Origin: Candidatus Omnitrophota bacterium
Lineage (GTDB): Bacteria > Omnitrophota > Gorgyraeia > JAUYCX01
Assembly: GCA_030692045.1 (NCBI GenBank)
Contig: JAUYCX010000067.1
Location: forward strand, 1 to 63,301
DNA length: 63,301 nt
Direction of reading: 5' to 3'
In this document: in pieces, positions 33,873-43,257 of the stretch
Layout of the letters: each line of letters starts with the position of its first letter
Position numbering within the stretch: position 1 is the stretch's first letter
Position numbers and translations under genes: made by a program
Notes under the pieces: model-generated
Told to the model about the DNA's origin: nothing
Seen by the model: only the letters and a program-made list of their open reading frames with translations
Databases searched by the model: none

Positions 33873-35420
33873 ATGCCAGGGAATCATAATGATATAGAAA
33901 AAAGATTATGGTATGCCGCGGATCAATTGAGGGCTAATTCGCAATTGAAGTCTTCTGAATATTCTGTGCCAGTGCTAGGACTTATTTTTCTTCGGTATGC
34001 TGATTTTAAGTTTACTAAAGCAAAAGAGGAAATAGAAAAACAGAAAATTTCTGGTCGCAGAAGTGTATCTAAAGTAGACTACCAGGCAAAAGGCGTTTTG
34101 TATCTTCCTGAGGAAAGTCGTTTCAGTCACTTGATTTCACTTCCAGAAGGAAAGGACATAGGAAGAGCCCTTAATGATGCAATGAAACAGATAGAGGCGG
34201 AAAACGAAGAACTGAGGGATGTTCTTCCTAAAACTTATAATCGATTAGAGAAAGATGTCTTAATCGCTTTACTCAGGACTCTTTCTGGTATCCCTATGGA
34301 TGTTGAAGGCGATATGTTCGGAAAGATTTACGAATACTTCTTGGGTAAGTTTGCTATGGCCGAAGGTCAAAGAGGTGGTGAATTTTTTACTCCGACTTCA
34401 ATTGTTAAGCTTATAGTGGAAGTCATTGAACCTTATCACGGCAAGATTTATGATCCAGCCTCTGGTTCAGGCGGTATGTTTGTACAAAGTGGAAAGTTCG
34501 TGGAAAGACACAAAGAAAAACCAAGTGAAGAAATCTCTATCTACGGTCAAGAGAAGACAGCAGAAACAATTAGGCTTTGCAAAATGAACTTAGCAGTTTC
34601 CGGTTTATCTGGCGATATCAGGCAGGGCAATACCTATTATGAAGACGCGCATAATTCCATTAAAAAGTTTGATTTTGTAATGGCTAATCCTCCTTTTAAT
34701 GTGAAAGGAGTGGATAAAGAAAAGATAAAAGAAGATAAGCGCTTTAGTTATGGTATTCCCCGGGTAAATAACGGCAACTACCTATGGATACAAGTATTTC
34801 TCAATGCTCTTAGCGACAAAGGTAGGGCTGGTTTTGTTATGGCTAATTCAGCTAGTGATGCTCGGCAGTCAGAGATGGAGATAAGAAAGAAGATAATTGA
34901 AGATAGGGTTGTGGATGTGATGATTGTAATAGGACCAAACTTCTTTTATACAGTAACGCTACCTTGCGCCTTGTGGTTCTTTGATAAAGGGAAGCGCAAT
35001 TCCTCTTATAAAGATAAGGTTCTTTTCATCGATGCTCGCCATATCTATAAACAGATTGACCGTGCGCATAGAGAATTTACGCCCGCGCAAATAGAGTTTA
35101 TCGGTAATATCGTGCGTCTTCATAGAGGCGAAAAGATAGAGAAAGCCGCTGGTAGTGACGAGCTAATGAAGAAGCATTTCCCAGATGGAAAATACAAAGA
35201 TATCCCTGGGCTATGCAAAGCAGCGACATTAAAGGAAATCGTTGAGCAGGGATTTTCGTTGAATCCTGGGTGGTATGTAGGAGTAGCAAAAGGCGAGGAA
35301 GAGGATTTTGATTTTAAAGAACGATTAGAATTTTTGAATGAAGAGTTAGAATCTTTGAATAATGAGACGCAAGAGCTAGAGTTGAAGATATCAGAAAACA
35401 TCTCAAGGTTAATAGAATAA
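33873..35420 (+). CDS. hsdM: Type I restriction-modification methyltransferase subunit
   Basis: 515 residues. N-terminal HsdM_N helical domain (about 5-125), then an N6-adenine methyltransferase: SAM motif [14 protein letters not shown] (about 188-200) and catalytic motif [11 protein letters not shown] (about 269-277). It methylates both strands as HsdM2S and supplies HsdR2M2S. AAAGGAG site before the ATG. The full hsdM-hsdS-hsdR order follows, so the system appears complete apart from the duplication at hsdS. Confidence 0.97.
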   Translation: MPGNHNDIEKRLWYAADQLRANSQLKSSEYSVPVLGLIFLRYADFKFTKAKEEIEKQKISGRRSVSKVDYQAKGVLYLPEESRFSHLISLPEGKDIGRALNDAMKQIEAENEELRDVLPKTYNRLEKDVLIALLRTLSGIPMDVEGDMFGKIYEYFLGKFAMAEGQRGGEFFTPTSIVKLIVEVIEPYHGKIYDPASGSGGMFVQSGKFVERHKEKPSEEISIYGQEKTAETIRLCKMNLAVSGLSGDIRQGNTYYEDAHNSIKKFDFVMANPPFNVKGVDKEKIKEDKRFSYGIPRVNNGNYLWIQVFLNALSDKGRAGFVMANSASDARQSEMEIRKKIIEDRVVDVMIVIGPNFFYTVTLPCALWFFDKGKRNSSYKDKVLFIDARHIYKQIDRAHREFTPAQIEFIGNIVRLHRGEKIEKAAGSDELMKKHFPDGKYKDIPGLCKAATLKEIVEQGFSLNPGWYVGVAKGEEEDFDFKERLEFLNEELESLNNETQELELKISENISRLIE

Positions 35421-35426
35421 AATCAA

Positions 35427-35506
35427 TGGCAAGAAAAATGCAATTATCTAAATGGCAAGAAATAAGTGGCAAGAAAAATGCAATTATCTAAATGGCAAGA
35501 AATAAG
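35427..35506 (+). repeat. 40-bp perfect tandem duplication at the hsdS start
   Basis: Two identical adjacent 40-bp units (35427-35466 and 35467-35506, each starting TGGCAAGAAAAATGCAATTA). The unit is not a multiple of three, so the ATG at 35426 in front of copy 1 reads MARKMQLSKWQEISGKKNAII and stops, while copy 2 carries the frame of HsdS. Confidence 0.95.
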
Positions 35507-36728
35507 ATGGAGAGACTTTGTAGAAGTTAATCCAAAGATGTCTCTTATAAAAGGTAACAAATACCCATTTATAGAAATGCAAGATATATTACCAGCAAAT
35601 CGGTATATATCATCTGACACGATGAAGATATACAATGGAGGCGGCGCAAAATTTATAAAGGGAGATACACTATTTGCGCGAATCACACCTTGCTTGGAGA
35701 ATGGTAAGATTGCGCAAGTAAAGGAAATAATAGATGAATATGGATTTGGTTCTACCGAATTTATTGTCTTTCGAGGAAGAGAGGGAATTTCTGACAAAGA
35801 TTTCGTTTACTATATCTCAAGATCAGATATTATAAGACAGCCTGCCATTAAGAGTATGTCAGGTGCTTCCGGTAGACAACGCGCAGACCAGAAAGTAGTG
35901 GAAAATACCATTGTAAATGTTCCGCAAATAGGCATACAACATAAAATCGCCTCTATTCTTTCCGCTTACGATGACCTCATCGAAAACAACAATCGCCGAA
36001 TCAAGATTCTGGAGGAAATGGCGCAGACGATTTATAACGAGTGGTTCGTAAAATTCCGTTTCCCTGGGCATAGTAAGGTGAAGATGGTTGATTCAGAGCT
36101 AGGCAAGATTCCGGAAGGATGGGCAGTTGAGAAAACAGGCGATGTGTTTGAGACCGTCCTGGGAGGAACTCCTTCACGAGTCAAGACTGAGTATTGGGAG
36201 AATGGAAATATTCCCTGGATAAACTCGGGAAAAGTTAATGAGTTAAGGATAATTGATGAGAGTGAGTTTATAACGGAACTTGGCCTCAAGAAATCAGCCA
36301 CAAAGTTAATGCCTAAGAGAACAACAGTTTTGGCTATAACGGGGGCGACATTGGGACAGGTTAGCCTTTTGGAAATAGAGGCCTGTGCGAATCAATCAGT
36401 TGTTGGAATTTACGATGAAAAAGCTATTTATAATGAATATATTTATTTCAAGTTCTGTGAGATTATTCAAGCTGTTATATCAAAAGCAGGTGGCGGAGCA
36501 CAACAACATATCAATAAAGAAATAGTTAATGAGACAATAGTTGTTTTTCCTTCTCAGCAATTAATCGAGCAGTTCAATACATTGATTAGCCCTATATTCG
36601 ATTTGATAGGTAATTTATTAAGAAAGAATAAATTTCTCCAAGAGACTCGGGATGTTTTACTCCCCAAACTTATCTCAGGCGAAATAGATGTAGAGCACTT
36701 AGATATCAAAACCGAGGATAAAGAATGA
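35466..36728 (+). CDS. hsdS: Type I restriction specificity subunit
   Basis: 420 residues with two target-recognition domains (about 10-165 and 205-400), each followed by a conserved helix region (IASILSAYDDLIENNNRRIKILEEMAQTIYNEWF between them; LIGNLLRKNKFLQETRDVLLPKLISGEID at the end). The current frame opens with GTG at 35466 in copy 2 of the 40-bp duplication, or with ATG at 35478. The ancestral ATG (35426) is now out of frame. Expression may thus be reduced or switchable. The stop overlaps hsdR by four bases. Confidence 0.92.
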   Translation: MARKMQLSKWQEIRWRDFVEVNPKMSLIKGNKYPFIEMQDILPANRYISSDTMKIYNGGGAKFIKGDTLFARITPCLENGKIAQVKEIIDEYGFGSTEFIVFRGREGISDKDFVYYISRSDIIRQPAIKSMSGASGRQRADQKVVENTIVNVPQIGIQHKIASILSAYDDLIENNNRRIKILEEMAQTIYNEWFVKFRFPGHSKVKMVDSELGKIPEGWAVEKTGDVFETVLGGTPSRVKTEYWENGNIPWINSGKVNELRIIDESEFITELGLKKSATKLMPKRTTVLAITGATLGQVSLLEIEACANQSVVGIYDEKAIYNEYIYFKFCEIIQAVISKAGGGAQQHINKEIVNETIVVFPSQQLIEQFNTLISPIFDLIGNLLRKNKFLQETRDVLLPKLISGEIDVEHLDIKTEDKE

Positions 36729-39700
36729 CCGGCGGTTATTCAGAGCAAGCATTAGTTAAAGCGGCAGCCATTGAACTGTTTGAAAAGTTAGGCTATAGCC
36801 ATCAGGACTGCTATGAAGAGAAATTTGGCGAAGGTTCTACTTTAGGCAGACAAACTACGATGGAAGTCGTTCTTCTTCCTCGCCTAAAATCCGCCTTAAA
36901 ATGTCTTAATCCAGAGCTTTCTTCCGCGATTATTGAGCAGGCCATAGAGGAGATTACCAAAGATAGGAGTACCTTGAGTGTCGGCGTGGCGAATAAAGAG
37001 ATATACAATATTTTAACTAAAGGTGCAAAGGTTTCTATTCGCAGAGAAGACGGGACCGAAGACAAAGAAGTAGTGAAGGTTATTGATTTTGATAATCCTG
37101 AAAACAACGATTTCTTTTTGGCTTCCGAATTCTGGATTTCAGGTGAGATGTATAAGCGAAGAGCTGACCTTGTTGCTTTTGTAAATGGAATCCCACTTAT
37201 TTTTATTGAGCTTAAGGCAGTGCATAGAAAATTAGAAAATGCCTTCAGGGATAACCTTACCGATTACAAAGACACTATCCCGCAGGTATTCTGGTATAAC
37301 GCTCTTATTATTTTATCCAATGGTTCACAAAGCAGGATAGGCTCTATCACTGCTGACTGGGAACATTTCAATGAATGGAAGAAGATTACCTCTGAAGGCG
37401 AAAAAGGAGTAGTTTCTTTAGATACCATTATCAAAGGAATCTGCCAGAAAGAGAGATTTTTAGATATTTTAGAGAACTTTATTTTGTTTCAAAAGATAGG
37501 TAAAGCAGAATCAGCTTTAATAAAGATTCTGGCGAAGAATCACCAGTATTTAGGCGTCAATAATGTTGTAGAAGCCTTTAGAGATATTAAGAAGAAACAA
37601 GGTAAGCTCGGTGTATTTTGGCATACGCAAGGAAGCGGCAAGAGTTTCTCTATGATATTTTTCTCTCAGAAAATTCTAAGGAAATTCTACGGTGATTACA
37701 CATTTTTGATTGTTACAGACAGAAGGGAATTGGATAAACAAATTTACGATAACTTTGCCAGCACAGGAGCGGTTACTGAAGCAGAAGTCCACGCTGAGAG
37801 TGGAGAGCACTTAAGGCAGCTTTTAAGAGAAAACCACAGGAATATATTTACTTTGATACATAAGTTCAGGACAGATACCGGTGAGCCATATCCGGTTTTA
37901 ACAGATAGAAGCGACATTATTGTTATTGCAGATGAGGCACACAGGACTCAGTATGACCAGCTGGCGATGAATATGCGTAAAGCCCTTCCCAATGCAACTT
38001 TTATTGCCTTTACTGCTACGCCTCTTATTGAAGGAGAAGAGCGTACAAAAGAAACTTTTGGCGATTATGTTAGTATATACAGCTTTAAACAGTCAGTAGC
38101 AGATGAGGCTACTGTGGCGCTTTACTATGAAAATAGGATTCCCGAGGTCCAGCTTGATGAGAAGGTCTTGAGCGAAGGCTTGGAGCGCATCGTAGAAGAG
38201 ACAGTGCTTGATGAAAAGCAGGAAGAAAAGTTAGAACGGGAATTTGCTAGGGAATATCATATTATCACAAGGGATGATCGCCTTGAAAAAATAGCTGAAG
38301 ATATAGTAGCGCATTTTATTGAGAGAGGATATCAAGGCAAGGCGATGGTAGTTGCGATTGATAAACCCACAGCTGTTAAAATGCATGATAAAGTAAGAAA
38401 GTACTGGAAGAAATATATTGAGAAGCTTGAAAAAGAATTGAGCACTACGAATGATGAGGAAAAAGGAAAAGAGATCTATGATACTATTAAATATATGGAA
38501 GAGACCGATATGGCGGTAGTGGTAAGTTGCGAACAAAATGAAGTAGCTAGATTTAGAAATCTTGGTTTAGATATTGCCACACACAGAAGAAGGATGAACA
38601 CGGAAGATTTGGCAACTAAATTTAAGGATGAAGAGGATCATTTCAGAGTAGTTTTTGTTTGCGCTATGTGGATGACTGGTTTTGATGTACCGTGCTTATC
38701 TACCATATATCTTGATAAGCCAATGAAGAATCATACTTTGATGCAGACTATTGCTCGGGCAAATAGAGTTTTTGGCGAGAAGCCAAACGGATTAATTGTA
38801 GATTATATAGGTATTTTTAGGAATCTGCAGAAGGCTTTGGCTATCTATAATCCTGGTGGCCTTGAAATTGATTATCCCGTACGGCCCAAGAGTGAGCTTT
38901 TAAAAGAGCTTGAGGAAGCGCTCAGTAAAGCGACACAACTTTGCAATAAGGCGGGTGTTGATATAGTTAAGATTAGTCAGGCTGACAAGCTTCAGAAAAT
39001 TAAGCTACTTGACGATGCAGTGGATAATCTTTTGGCTGATGACAAAGTTAAACGAGAATATCTGACTGTATCTAATGTCGTAAGTAAGCTTTATAAGGCA
39101 ATTCTTCCAGATCCGAAGGCAGAAGCATATAAAGAAAGGTATTATATCTTTAAGACTATTGCCGGAAAGATTAGATCCCTATATCCCGAAGTTGATATAA
39201 CAGATATCAGGGATAAAATGGAAAAGCTCTTAGATGAATCTTTGACAGCCGAAGGGTATATTATCGAAGAGCCGCCACGTAAAGTAGACCTGAGCAAGAT
39301 AGATTTTGATGCTTTAAAAAAACGTTTTGTACAGAACAGAAAGCATATTGAAGCGGAGAAGCTTAAAAACGCCTTGAAACAGAAGCTTACTGAGATGGTA
39401 CGGCTTAATAAGGCAAGGGTAGGTTTTCTTGAGAAGTTTCAGAAACTAGTTGAAGAATATAACTCTGGCGCAATAAATGTAGATGTATTCTTTGATAGAT
39501 TAAAAACTTTCGCTAAAGAATTAAGTGAGGAAGATAAGAGAAAAATTTCCGAGGGTCTTACGGAAGAAGAGCTGGCTATGTTTGATTTACTTTATAAACC
39601 AGACTTGACGGATAAAGAAAGAGATAAAGTTAAGATAGTAGCAAAGAAATTACTGGAGACCTTGAAGAAAGAGAAGCTTGTTTTGGACTGGAGAAAACGA

Positions 39701-39874
39701 CAGCAGACGAGAGCTGCTGTGCTTTTGGCGATTCAAAATATACTGGATGAAGGTTTACCTGAAAGTTATACCAGGCCGCTGTACGAAGATTGCTGTATTC
39801 GCGTGTACCAGCATATATACGATTCCTATTTTGGGGTGGATAAGAGTATTTATCAAATGGTGAATCATAATTAA
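36725..39874 (+). CDS. hsdR: Type I restriction endonuclease/translocase subunit
   Basis: 1049 residues. N-terminal PD-(D/E)xK nuclease: RADLVAFVNGIPLIFIELKAV (D...ELK, about 140-160). SF2 helicase motor: Walker A WHTQGSGKSFS (about 300), DEAHRTQYDQ (about 403) and FTATPL. QTIARANRVF motif VI lies near 680. A C-terminal helical domain contacts HsdM. Full length for the family, ATGA overlap with hsdS. Confidence 0.97.
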   Translation: MTGGYSEQALVKAAAIELFEKLGYSHQDCYEEKFGEGSTLGRQTTMEVVLLPRLKSALKCLNPELSSAIIEQAIEEITKDRSTLSVGVANKEIYNILTKGAKVSIRREDGTEDKEVVKVIDFDNPENNDFFLASEFWISGEMYKRRADLVAFVNGIPLIFIELKAVHRKLENAFRDNLTDYKDTIPQVFWYNALIILSNGSQSRIGSITADWEHFNEWKKITSEGEKGVVSLDTIIKGICQKERFLDILENFILFQKIGKAESALIKILAKNHQYLGVNNVVEAFRDIKKKQGKLGVFWHTQGSGKSFSMIFFSQKILRKFYGDYTFLIVTDRRELDKQIYDNFASTGAVTEAEVHAESGEHLRQLLRENHRNIFTLIHKFRTDTGEPYPVLTDRSDIIVIADEAHRTQYDQLAMNMRKALPNATFIAFTATPLIEGEERTKETFGDYVSIYSFKQSVADEATVALYYENRIPEVQLDEKVLSEGLERIVEETVLDEKQEEKLEREFAREYHIITRDDRLEKIAEDIVAHFIERGYQGKAMVVAIDKPTAVKMHDKVRKYWKKYIEKLEKELSTTNDEEKGKEIYDTIKYMEETDMAVVVSCEQNEVARFRNLGLDIATHRRRMNTEDLATKFKDEEDHFRVVFVCAMWMTGFDVPCLSTIYLDKPMKNHTLMQTIARANRVFGEKPNGLIVDYIGIFRNLQKALAIYNPGGLEIDYPVRPKSELLKELEEALSKATQLCNKAGVDIVKISQADKLQKIKLLDDAVDNLLADDKVKREYLTVSNVVSKLYKAILPDPKAEAYKERYYIFKTIAGKIRSLYPEVDITDIRDKMEKLLDESLTAEGYIIEEPPRKVDLSKIDFDALKKRFVQNRKHIEAEKLKNALKQKLTEMVRLNKARVGFLEKFQKLVEEYNSGAINVDVFFDRLKTFAKELSEEDKRKISEGLTEEELAMFDLLYKPDLTDKERDKVKIVAKKLLETLKKEKLVLDWRKRQQTRAAVLLAIQNILDEGLPESYTRPLYEDCCIRVYQHIYDSYFGVDKSIYQMVNHN

Positions 39875-39955
39875 AGTTACAATCAAGCTTAGTCGCCTAT
39901 AATTTTTGAAAAATAGAAACCTTTTACAATTCACTAATTTATTACTAATTGATAC

Positions 39956-40873
39956 ATGAGAAATATGGTAGATAAATGTATTTTCTGTGAGACCCAAGGC
40001 ATTGAAGGAAATCATTTGGGGTTAAAAGATTCCTATATGATTAATTGCCCTCTTTGTATGAGGTATATAGTTTCTTCGATTGCTCTCACGGGCAACGTAG
40101 CACAAGAGATTCCCAAAGAAGACAGGATTTTATTTTCTGGTCATCTGCGGAATAATTATATTGAACATAGACCTCCCGAGATATTATCCCAAACAATTAT
40201 GCAGATTCCAGATATAGTCGCACCATATAAACGACTGAGTCCAATGGACAAGGTAAATAAACTTATTTTATATATTGCAGATTCATCCAAACACCTCGGG
40301 GATGTTGTGTCTCTTGATTTGAATAAAGATTATGTCTTATTCTTTTGCAAAAATACAAAGGAATTATTTGAAATAAGAGAGTATTTACGGGAAACGGGTA
40401 TCATTAAGATGAGAACTGAGAATAGCGGTCCAATCTTAACAATTGAAGGGTGGAAGAAATCTGAAACACTTAAAGAAATCAATAAGAACAGTAAGGCAGT
40501 GTTTGTCGCAATGTGTTTTGATAAGGACCTGAAGGGAATATTTGATAATGCCATTTTACCAGCATGTCAAGAGTGTGGTTTTGAAGCCTTTAGAGTGGAT
40601 TCAACGGAACATAATGAGAAAATATGTGATAAAATCATTGCAGATCTTAAATCCTCAAGGTTTGTTATCGCTGATTTTACAAGACAAAGGCAGGGAGTAT
40701 ATTTTGAAGCTGGTTTTGCACGGGGGTTAGGGCTTGAGGTTATATGGACATGTAAAAAAGAGGAGGCGGATTCCTTGAATTTTGATACAAGGCAGTATAA
40801 TCATATTCTTTGGGATGGTTGTGAAGATTTGAAGGGACAATTGATTGATAGAATAAAGGCCACTGTTAAGTAG
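39956..40873 (+). CDS. Putative defence effector: Zn-ribbon plus deoxyribosyltransferase/TIR-like domain
   Basis: 305 residues. N-terminus CIFCETQ...NHLGLKDSYMINCPLCMRY (two CxxC pairs with an intervening NH), probably a metal-binding knuckle. A helical middle region (about 60-175) is followed by a C-terminal Rossmann-like domain (about 180-300): VFVAMCFDKDLKGIFDNAILPA, FRVDSTEHNEKICDKIIADLKSSRFVIADFT and GVYFEAGFARGLG. This resembles the nucleoside 2-deoxyribosyltransferase/TIR-like family, in which the Glu of YFEAGFA is the expected catalytic residue. It sits just behind the type I system, so a role in phage defence, for example NAD or nucleotide depletion, is plausible but inferred. Confidence 0.7.
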   Translation: MRNMVDKCIFCETQGIEGNHLGLKDSYMINCPLCMRYIVSSIALTGNVAQEIPKEDRILFSGHLRNNYIEHRPPEILSQTIMQIPDIVAPYKRLSPMDKVNKLILYIADSSKHLGDVVSLDLNKDYVLFFCKNTKELFEIREYLRETGIIKMRTENSGPILTIEGWKKSETLKEINKNSKAVFVAMCFDKDLKGIFDNAILPACQECGFEAFRVDSTEHNEKICDKIIADLKSSRFVIADFTRQRQGVYFEAGFARGLGLEVIWTCKKEEADSLNFDTRQYNHILWDGCEDLKGQLIDRIKATVK

Positions 40874-40884
40874 CAGCTTGCAGA

Positions 40885-41200
40885 ATAAGGGGACGTTTAT
40901 TCTATTTATGCCTACTCTCAACCCCAATTCGAGAATATAGGGGACGGTTCTAATTAATTCAAATCTGTGGACACATTACTTAATTCGATAAAGGGTTCTA
41001 TAGCGGCCGCTTCTAATACGTTGTGCTTCGCACAAGTATTTCGTACTCCTTCGGAGTACTGCGTTAGATAATTTAAAATTCCGGGAGAATTCCGGGGACA
41101 CAATACTTAATTATGGACGGACACAATTGTCTATAAAGAGAGGTTTAGGCCCTTCCTTAAGCGGATTAGGAAGGCCTATCCTTTAGGATAAAGCATTCGG
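40885..41200. repeat. REP-like repeat cluster (GGGGAC motifs, hairpins)
   Basis: The 407-base gene-free spacer holds repeated GGGGACG/GGGGACA motifs (40899, 40943, 41092), a duplicated ACACA(T)TACTTAATT phrase, island repeat family 2 (41005-41069) and the hairpin TAGGCCCTTCCT...AGGAAGGCCTA (41147-41177) followed by TATCC/GGATA. No coding remnant is recognised. GGGGAC-type repeats often mark former REP/IS200-like transposase sites; that origin is an inference. Confidence 0.65.
41005..41070 (+). repeat. Island repeat family 2, copy 1
   Basis: GGCCGCTTCTAATACG, then hairpin TTGTGC-TTC-GCACAA, GTATTTC, hairpin GTACTCC-TTC-GGAGTAC, then TGCGTTAGATAA. The ends (TCTAA..CG / CGTTAGA) are roughly complementary, so a three-way junction is possible. 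Confidence 0.85.
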
Positions 41201-41281
41201 GAATGGTAATCATTTGTTTTATAACCTAAATGCTTTTAGTTAGTTTTACAAAGCGTCTGTAATTTTACTCTTTATAAAGAG

Positions 41282-42088
41282 ATGCTAAAAACGGTTTTAT
41301 ATCTTATTGTATTTATTTTCTTATTTCTGATTTACGCGCACCTTCTTGAGAGAAAAATAATTTATTTTCCTGCAAAAATAATAGAGTTTGAACCTTCGGA
41401 TGTAGGCCTTGCCTACGAAGACGTTTTTTTTAAGGCGCAGGACGGCCTTGAGCTTCACGGATGGTTTGTCCCGGCACCAGATGCCTATGCCACGGTCCTA
41501 TATTTCCACGGTAATGCCGGTAACATAAGCCACCGCGTGGAAATAGCTAAGATGTTTAATGAGAAAAAGATGAATTTCTTTATCATTGACTATCGCGGCT
41601 TTGGCAGGAGCCGCGGCAGTCCCAATGAAAAGGGCATATATTTAGATGCCCTGGCAGCTTATAACTATCTCGTTGATATAAAAGGCATCTGCCTCAAAAA
41701 GATTATCCTGTACGGCAAGTCTTTGGGGGTAGCGGCCGCCATTGACTTAGCGACTAAAGTAAAGGCAGGTGCGCTTATTTGCGAAAGCGGCTTTACCTCA
41801 ACGCAAGATCTTGCCAGAGAGATTTATAAATTTATTCCTTTGTGGCTTTTTGTGAGTCAAAAATACGATTCCCTGGGAAAAATCGATAAACTCGATATCC
41901 CAAAATTAATTATCCATAGCCAGAATGATGAAATCATCCCTTTCAGCCACGCTAAGAGATTTTTTGAGAGGGCCAGGGAGCCGAAGGAATTGTATGTGAT
42001 GAGAGGCGGGCACAATGATGCTTTTTACATCCATAGCACTGAATGCATGGAGAGGATCGATAATTTCTTAAGGAAGCACATAAAGTGA
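41282..42088 (+). CDS. Membrane-anchored alpha/beta hydrolase
   Basis: 268 residues. One N-terminal membrane helix (about 3-20) and an alpha/beta-hydrolase fold: YFHGNAGNISHR (oxyanion region), nucleophile Ser in LYGKSLGVAAA (GxSxG-like), Asp in SQNDEIIPF and His in RGGHNDAF. Family: serine-aminopeptidase/BAAT-like hydrolases of unknown substrate. The triad is complete. It lies between copies of island repeat family 2, so may be cargo. Confidence 0.88.
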   Translation: MLKTVLYLIVFIFLFLIYAHLLERKIIYFPAKIIEFEPSDVGLAYEDVFFKAQDGLELHGWFVPAPDAYATVLYFHGNAGNISHRVEIAKMFNEKKMNFFIIDYRGFGRSRGSPNEKGIYLDALAAYNYLVDIKGICLKKIILYGKSLGVAAAIDLATKVKAGALICESGFTSTQDLAREIYKFIPLWLFVSQKYDSLGKIDKLDIPKLIIHSQNDEIIPFSHAKRFFERAREPKELYVMRGGHNDAFYIHSTECMERIDNFLRKHIK

Positions 42089-42334
42089 TGAAAGAGATCC
42101 TTCGTCGCTTCGCTCCTCAGGATGAACAGTCGAAAAGTCGGAAAAAATCCCCGACTGCTCAATAGCCAGAGAAATTGCGGGGACACGCACCTTATTTAGA
42201 CCATAGACTATAGACTAAAGACCAAAGATAAAAAGTGCTAATGGGGGACGGGGCGCCAGTTGGTATTTTTCGCTTGCGCCGAGAAAGTTTTCTCGGCATC
42301 AAGCGAAAATTAAACGCTAGCCAGCAATCTTCGC
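42089..42334. repeat. Spacer with AGACYAN heptanucleotides and covarying hairpin
   Basis: Contains the palindrome ATCCTTCGTCGC...CTCAGGAT (about 42109), the motif GGGGACACGCACC (42178), four AGACYAN heptamers (42198-42225), and the hairpin TTTTCGCTTGCGCCGAG...CTCGGCATCAAGCGAAAA (42265-42310) that covaries with 4048-4093. It ends in the toxin-antitoxin promoter. No coding sequence is recognised. Confidence 0.75.
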
Positions 42335-42363
42335 TTGACAATGTTTACGCATTATGGTACACT
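42335..42363 (+). promoter_or_regulatory. Promoter of the Phd/RelE toxin-antitoxin operon
   Basis: TTGACA (42335-42340), 17-bp spacer, TACACT (42358-42363), then GGAGG at 42370-42374 and ATG at 42384. Confidence 0.8.
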
Positions 42364-42383
42364 TATCTTGGAGGTGAAGAAAT

Positions 42384-42656
42384 ATGGTAAATACAATTTC
42401 CGTTAGAGAACTTCGGCCAAAATTAGCAGAGGTTTTAAAAATCATTCATGATAGATTCGACCGATATATTATCACAAAAAGAGGCCAGCCAGAGGCGGTG
42501 ATAATGAGCGTGGATGATTACGAAAGCATTTTAGAAACAATGGAGATACAATCAGACAAGTCTCTTATGCGTAGAATCAAAAAGGCCGAGAAAGAGATAA
42601 AGCAAGGCAAGGGTACTTCTTTAGAAAAGATAAAAAGGGAGCTTGGCCTTGTATAA
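42384..42656 (+). CDS. Phd/YefM-family antitoxin
   Basis: 90 residues. N-terminal Phd/YefM DNA-binding fold: ISVRELRPKLAEVLKIIHDRFDRYIITKRGQPEAVIMSVDDYESILET (about 5-52). The helical C-terminus (KAEKEIKQGKGTSLEKIKRELG) wraps the toxin in this family. Good promoter and GGAGG site. Overlaps the toxin gene. Confidence 0.92.
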   Translation: MVNTISVRELRPKLAEVLKIIHDRFDRYIITKRGQPEAVIMSVDDYESILETMEIQSDKSLMRRIKKAEKEIKQGKGTSLEKIKRELGLV

Positions 42657-42909
42657 GATTATTCTTCTTTCCGAAGCAAAGAAGTTCTACAAAAGGCTGT
42701 TTATTTCGAATAGAAAACTTTTTAACCGTATTGATAACGCCTTAGAGTCGTTGAAAGCTAACCCTTTTCTGGGTAAACCTCTCAAAGATAAATTAAAAGG
42801 CAGATATTCTTTACGAGTGGGAGTTTATCGCATTATCTATTCTGTAGAAAAACAAGAAGCAACTATTTATGTATTAGATATAGGGCACCGCAGAGAGATT
42901 TATCGCTAA
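42643..42909 (+). CDS. RelE/ParE-family toxin
   Basis: 88 residues, RelE fold: IILLSEAKKFYKRLFISNRKLFNRIDNALESLKANPFLGKPLKDKLKGRYSLRVGVYRIIYSVEKQEATIYVLDIGHRREIY. The conserved R..YRI.Y and HRREIY motifs of RelE mRNA interferases are present. Start is TTG at 42643 (or 42649), overlapping the antitoxin gene. The stop codon is the first TAA of island repeat family 2 copy 2, so the repeat abuts this gene exactly. Confidence 0.92.
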   Translation: MALYKIILLSEAKKFYKRLFISNRKLFNRIDNALESLKANPFLGKPLKDKLKGRYSLRVGVYRIIYSVEKQEATIYVLDIGHRREIYR

Positions 42910-42963
42910 TACGTTGTGCTTCGCGCAAGTATTTCGTACTCCTTCGGAGTGCTGCGCTAGATA
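42905..42963 (+). repeat. Island repeat family 2, copy 2
   Basis: GCTAATACG, hairpin TTGTGC-TTC-GCGCAA, GTATTTC, hairpin GTACTCC-TTC-GGAGTGC, TGCGCTAGATAA. The changes relative to copy 1 (A to G in each 3' arm) keep G:U pairing. The phrase ATGAAAACTTAATGAGCTCAATT at 42983-43006 also recurs after copy 3. Confidence 0.85.
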
Positions 42964-43053
42964 AAAACAGCAGGTGCTTGCAAGATGAAAACTTAATGAG
43001 CTCAATTCTTGTCCACCTTCGCTAAAGTGCTTTCGCCTTAACCAGGTCATTAG

Positions 43054-43125
43054 GAAGTATTAGAGGCAGAAGGGGATAAAGACTTAAGCAAGCAAATGGA
43101 TAAAATCCGGAAACTTATCAAGTAG
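43054..43125 (+). pseudogene. C-terminal coding remnant, unidentified
   Basis: An open stretch reads EVLEAEGDKDLSKQMDKIRK and a few more residues to a stop, with no start or ribosome site. It looks like the amphipathic tail of a lost gene. The rest of the 347-base spacer (42910-43257) holds repeat copy 2 and AT-rich sequence. Confidence 0.35.
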
Positions 43126-43257
43126 GTCCTTTTTAGGAAGAAGTAAGGCCAACTTCAATAGCAGTTTCCTAATTGAAGAAAAGGCTTGATTTCTTCAATT
43201 ACATAGATTATAATTGAAGTAGAATTCAATAACAGCAACTCGTTAAATTTCAAATAA

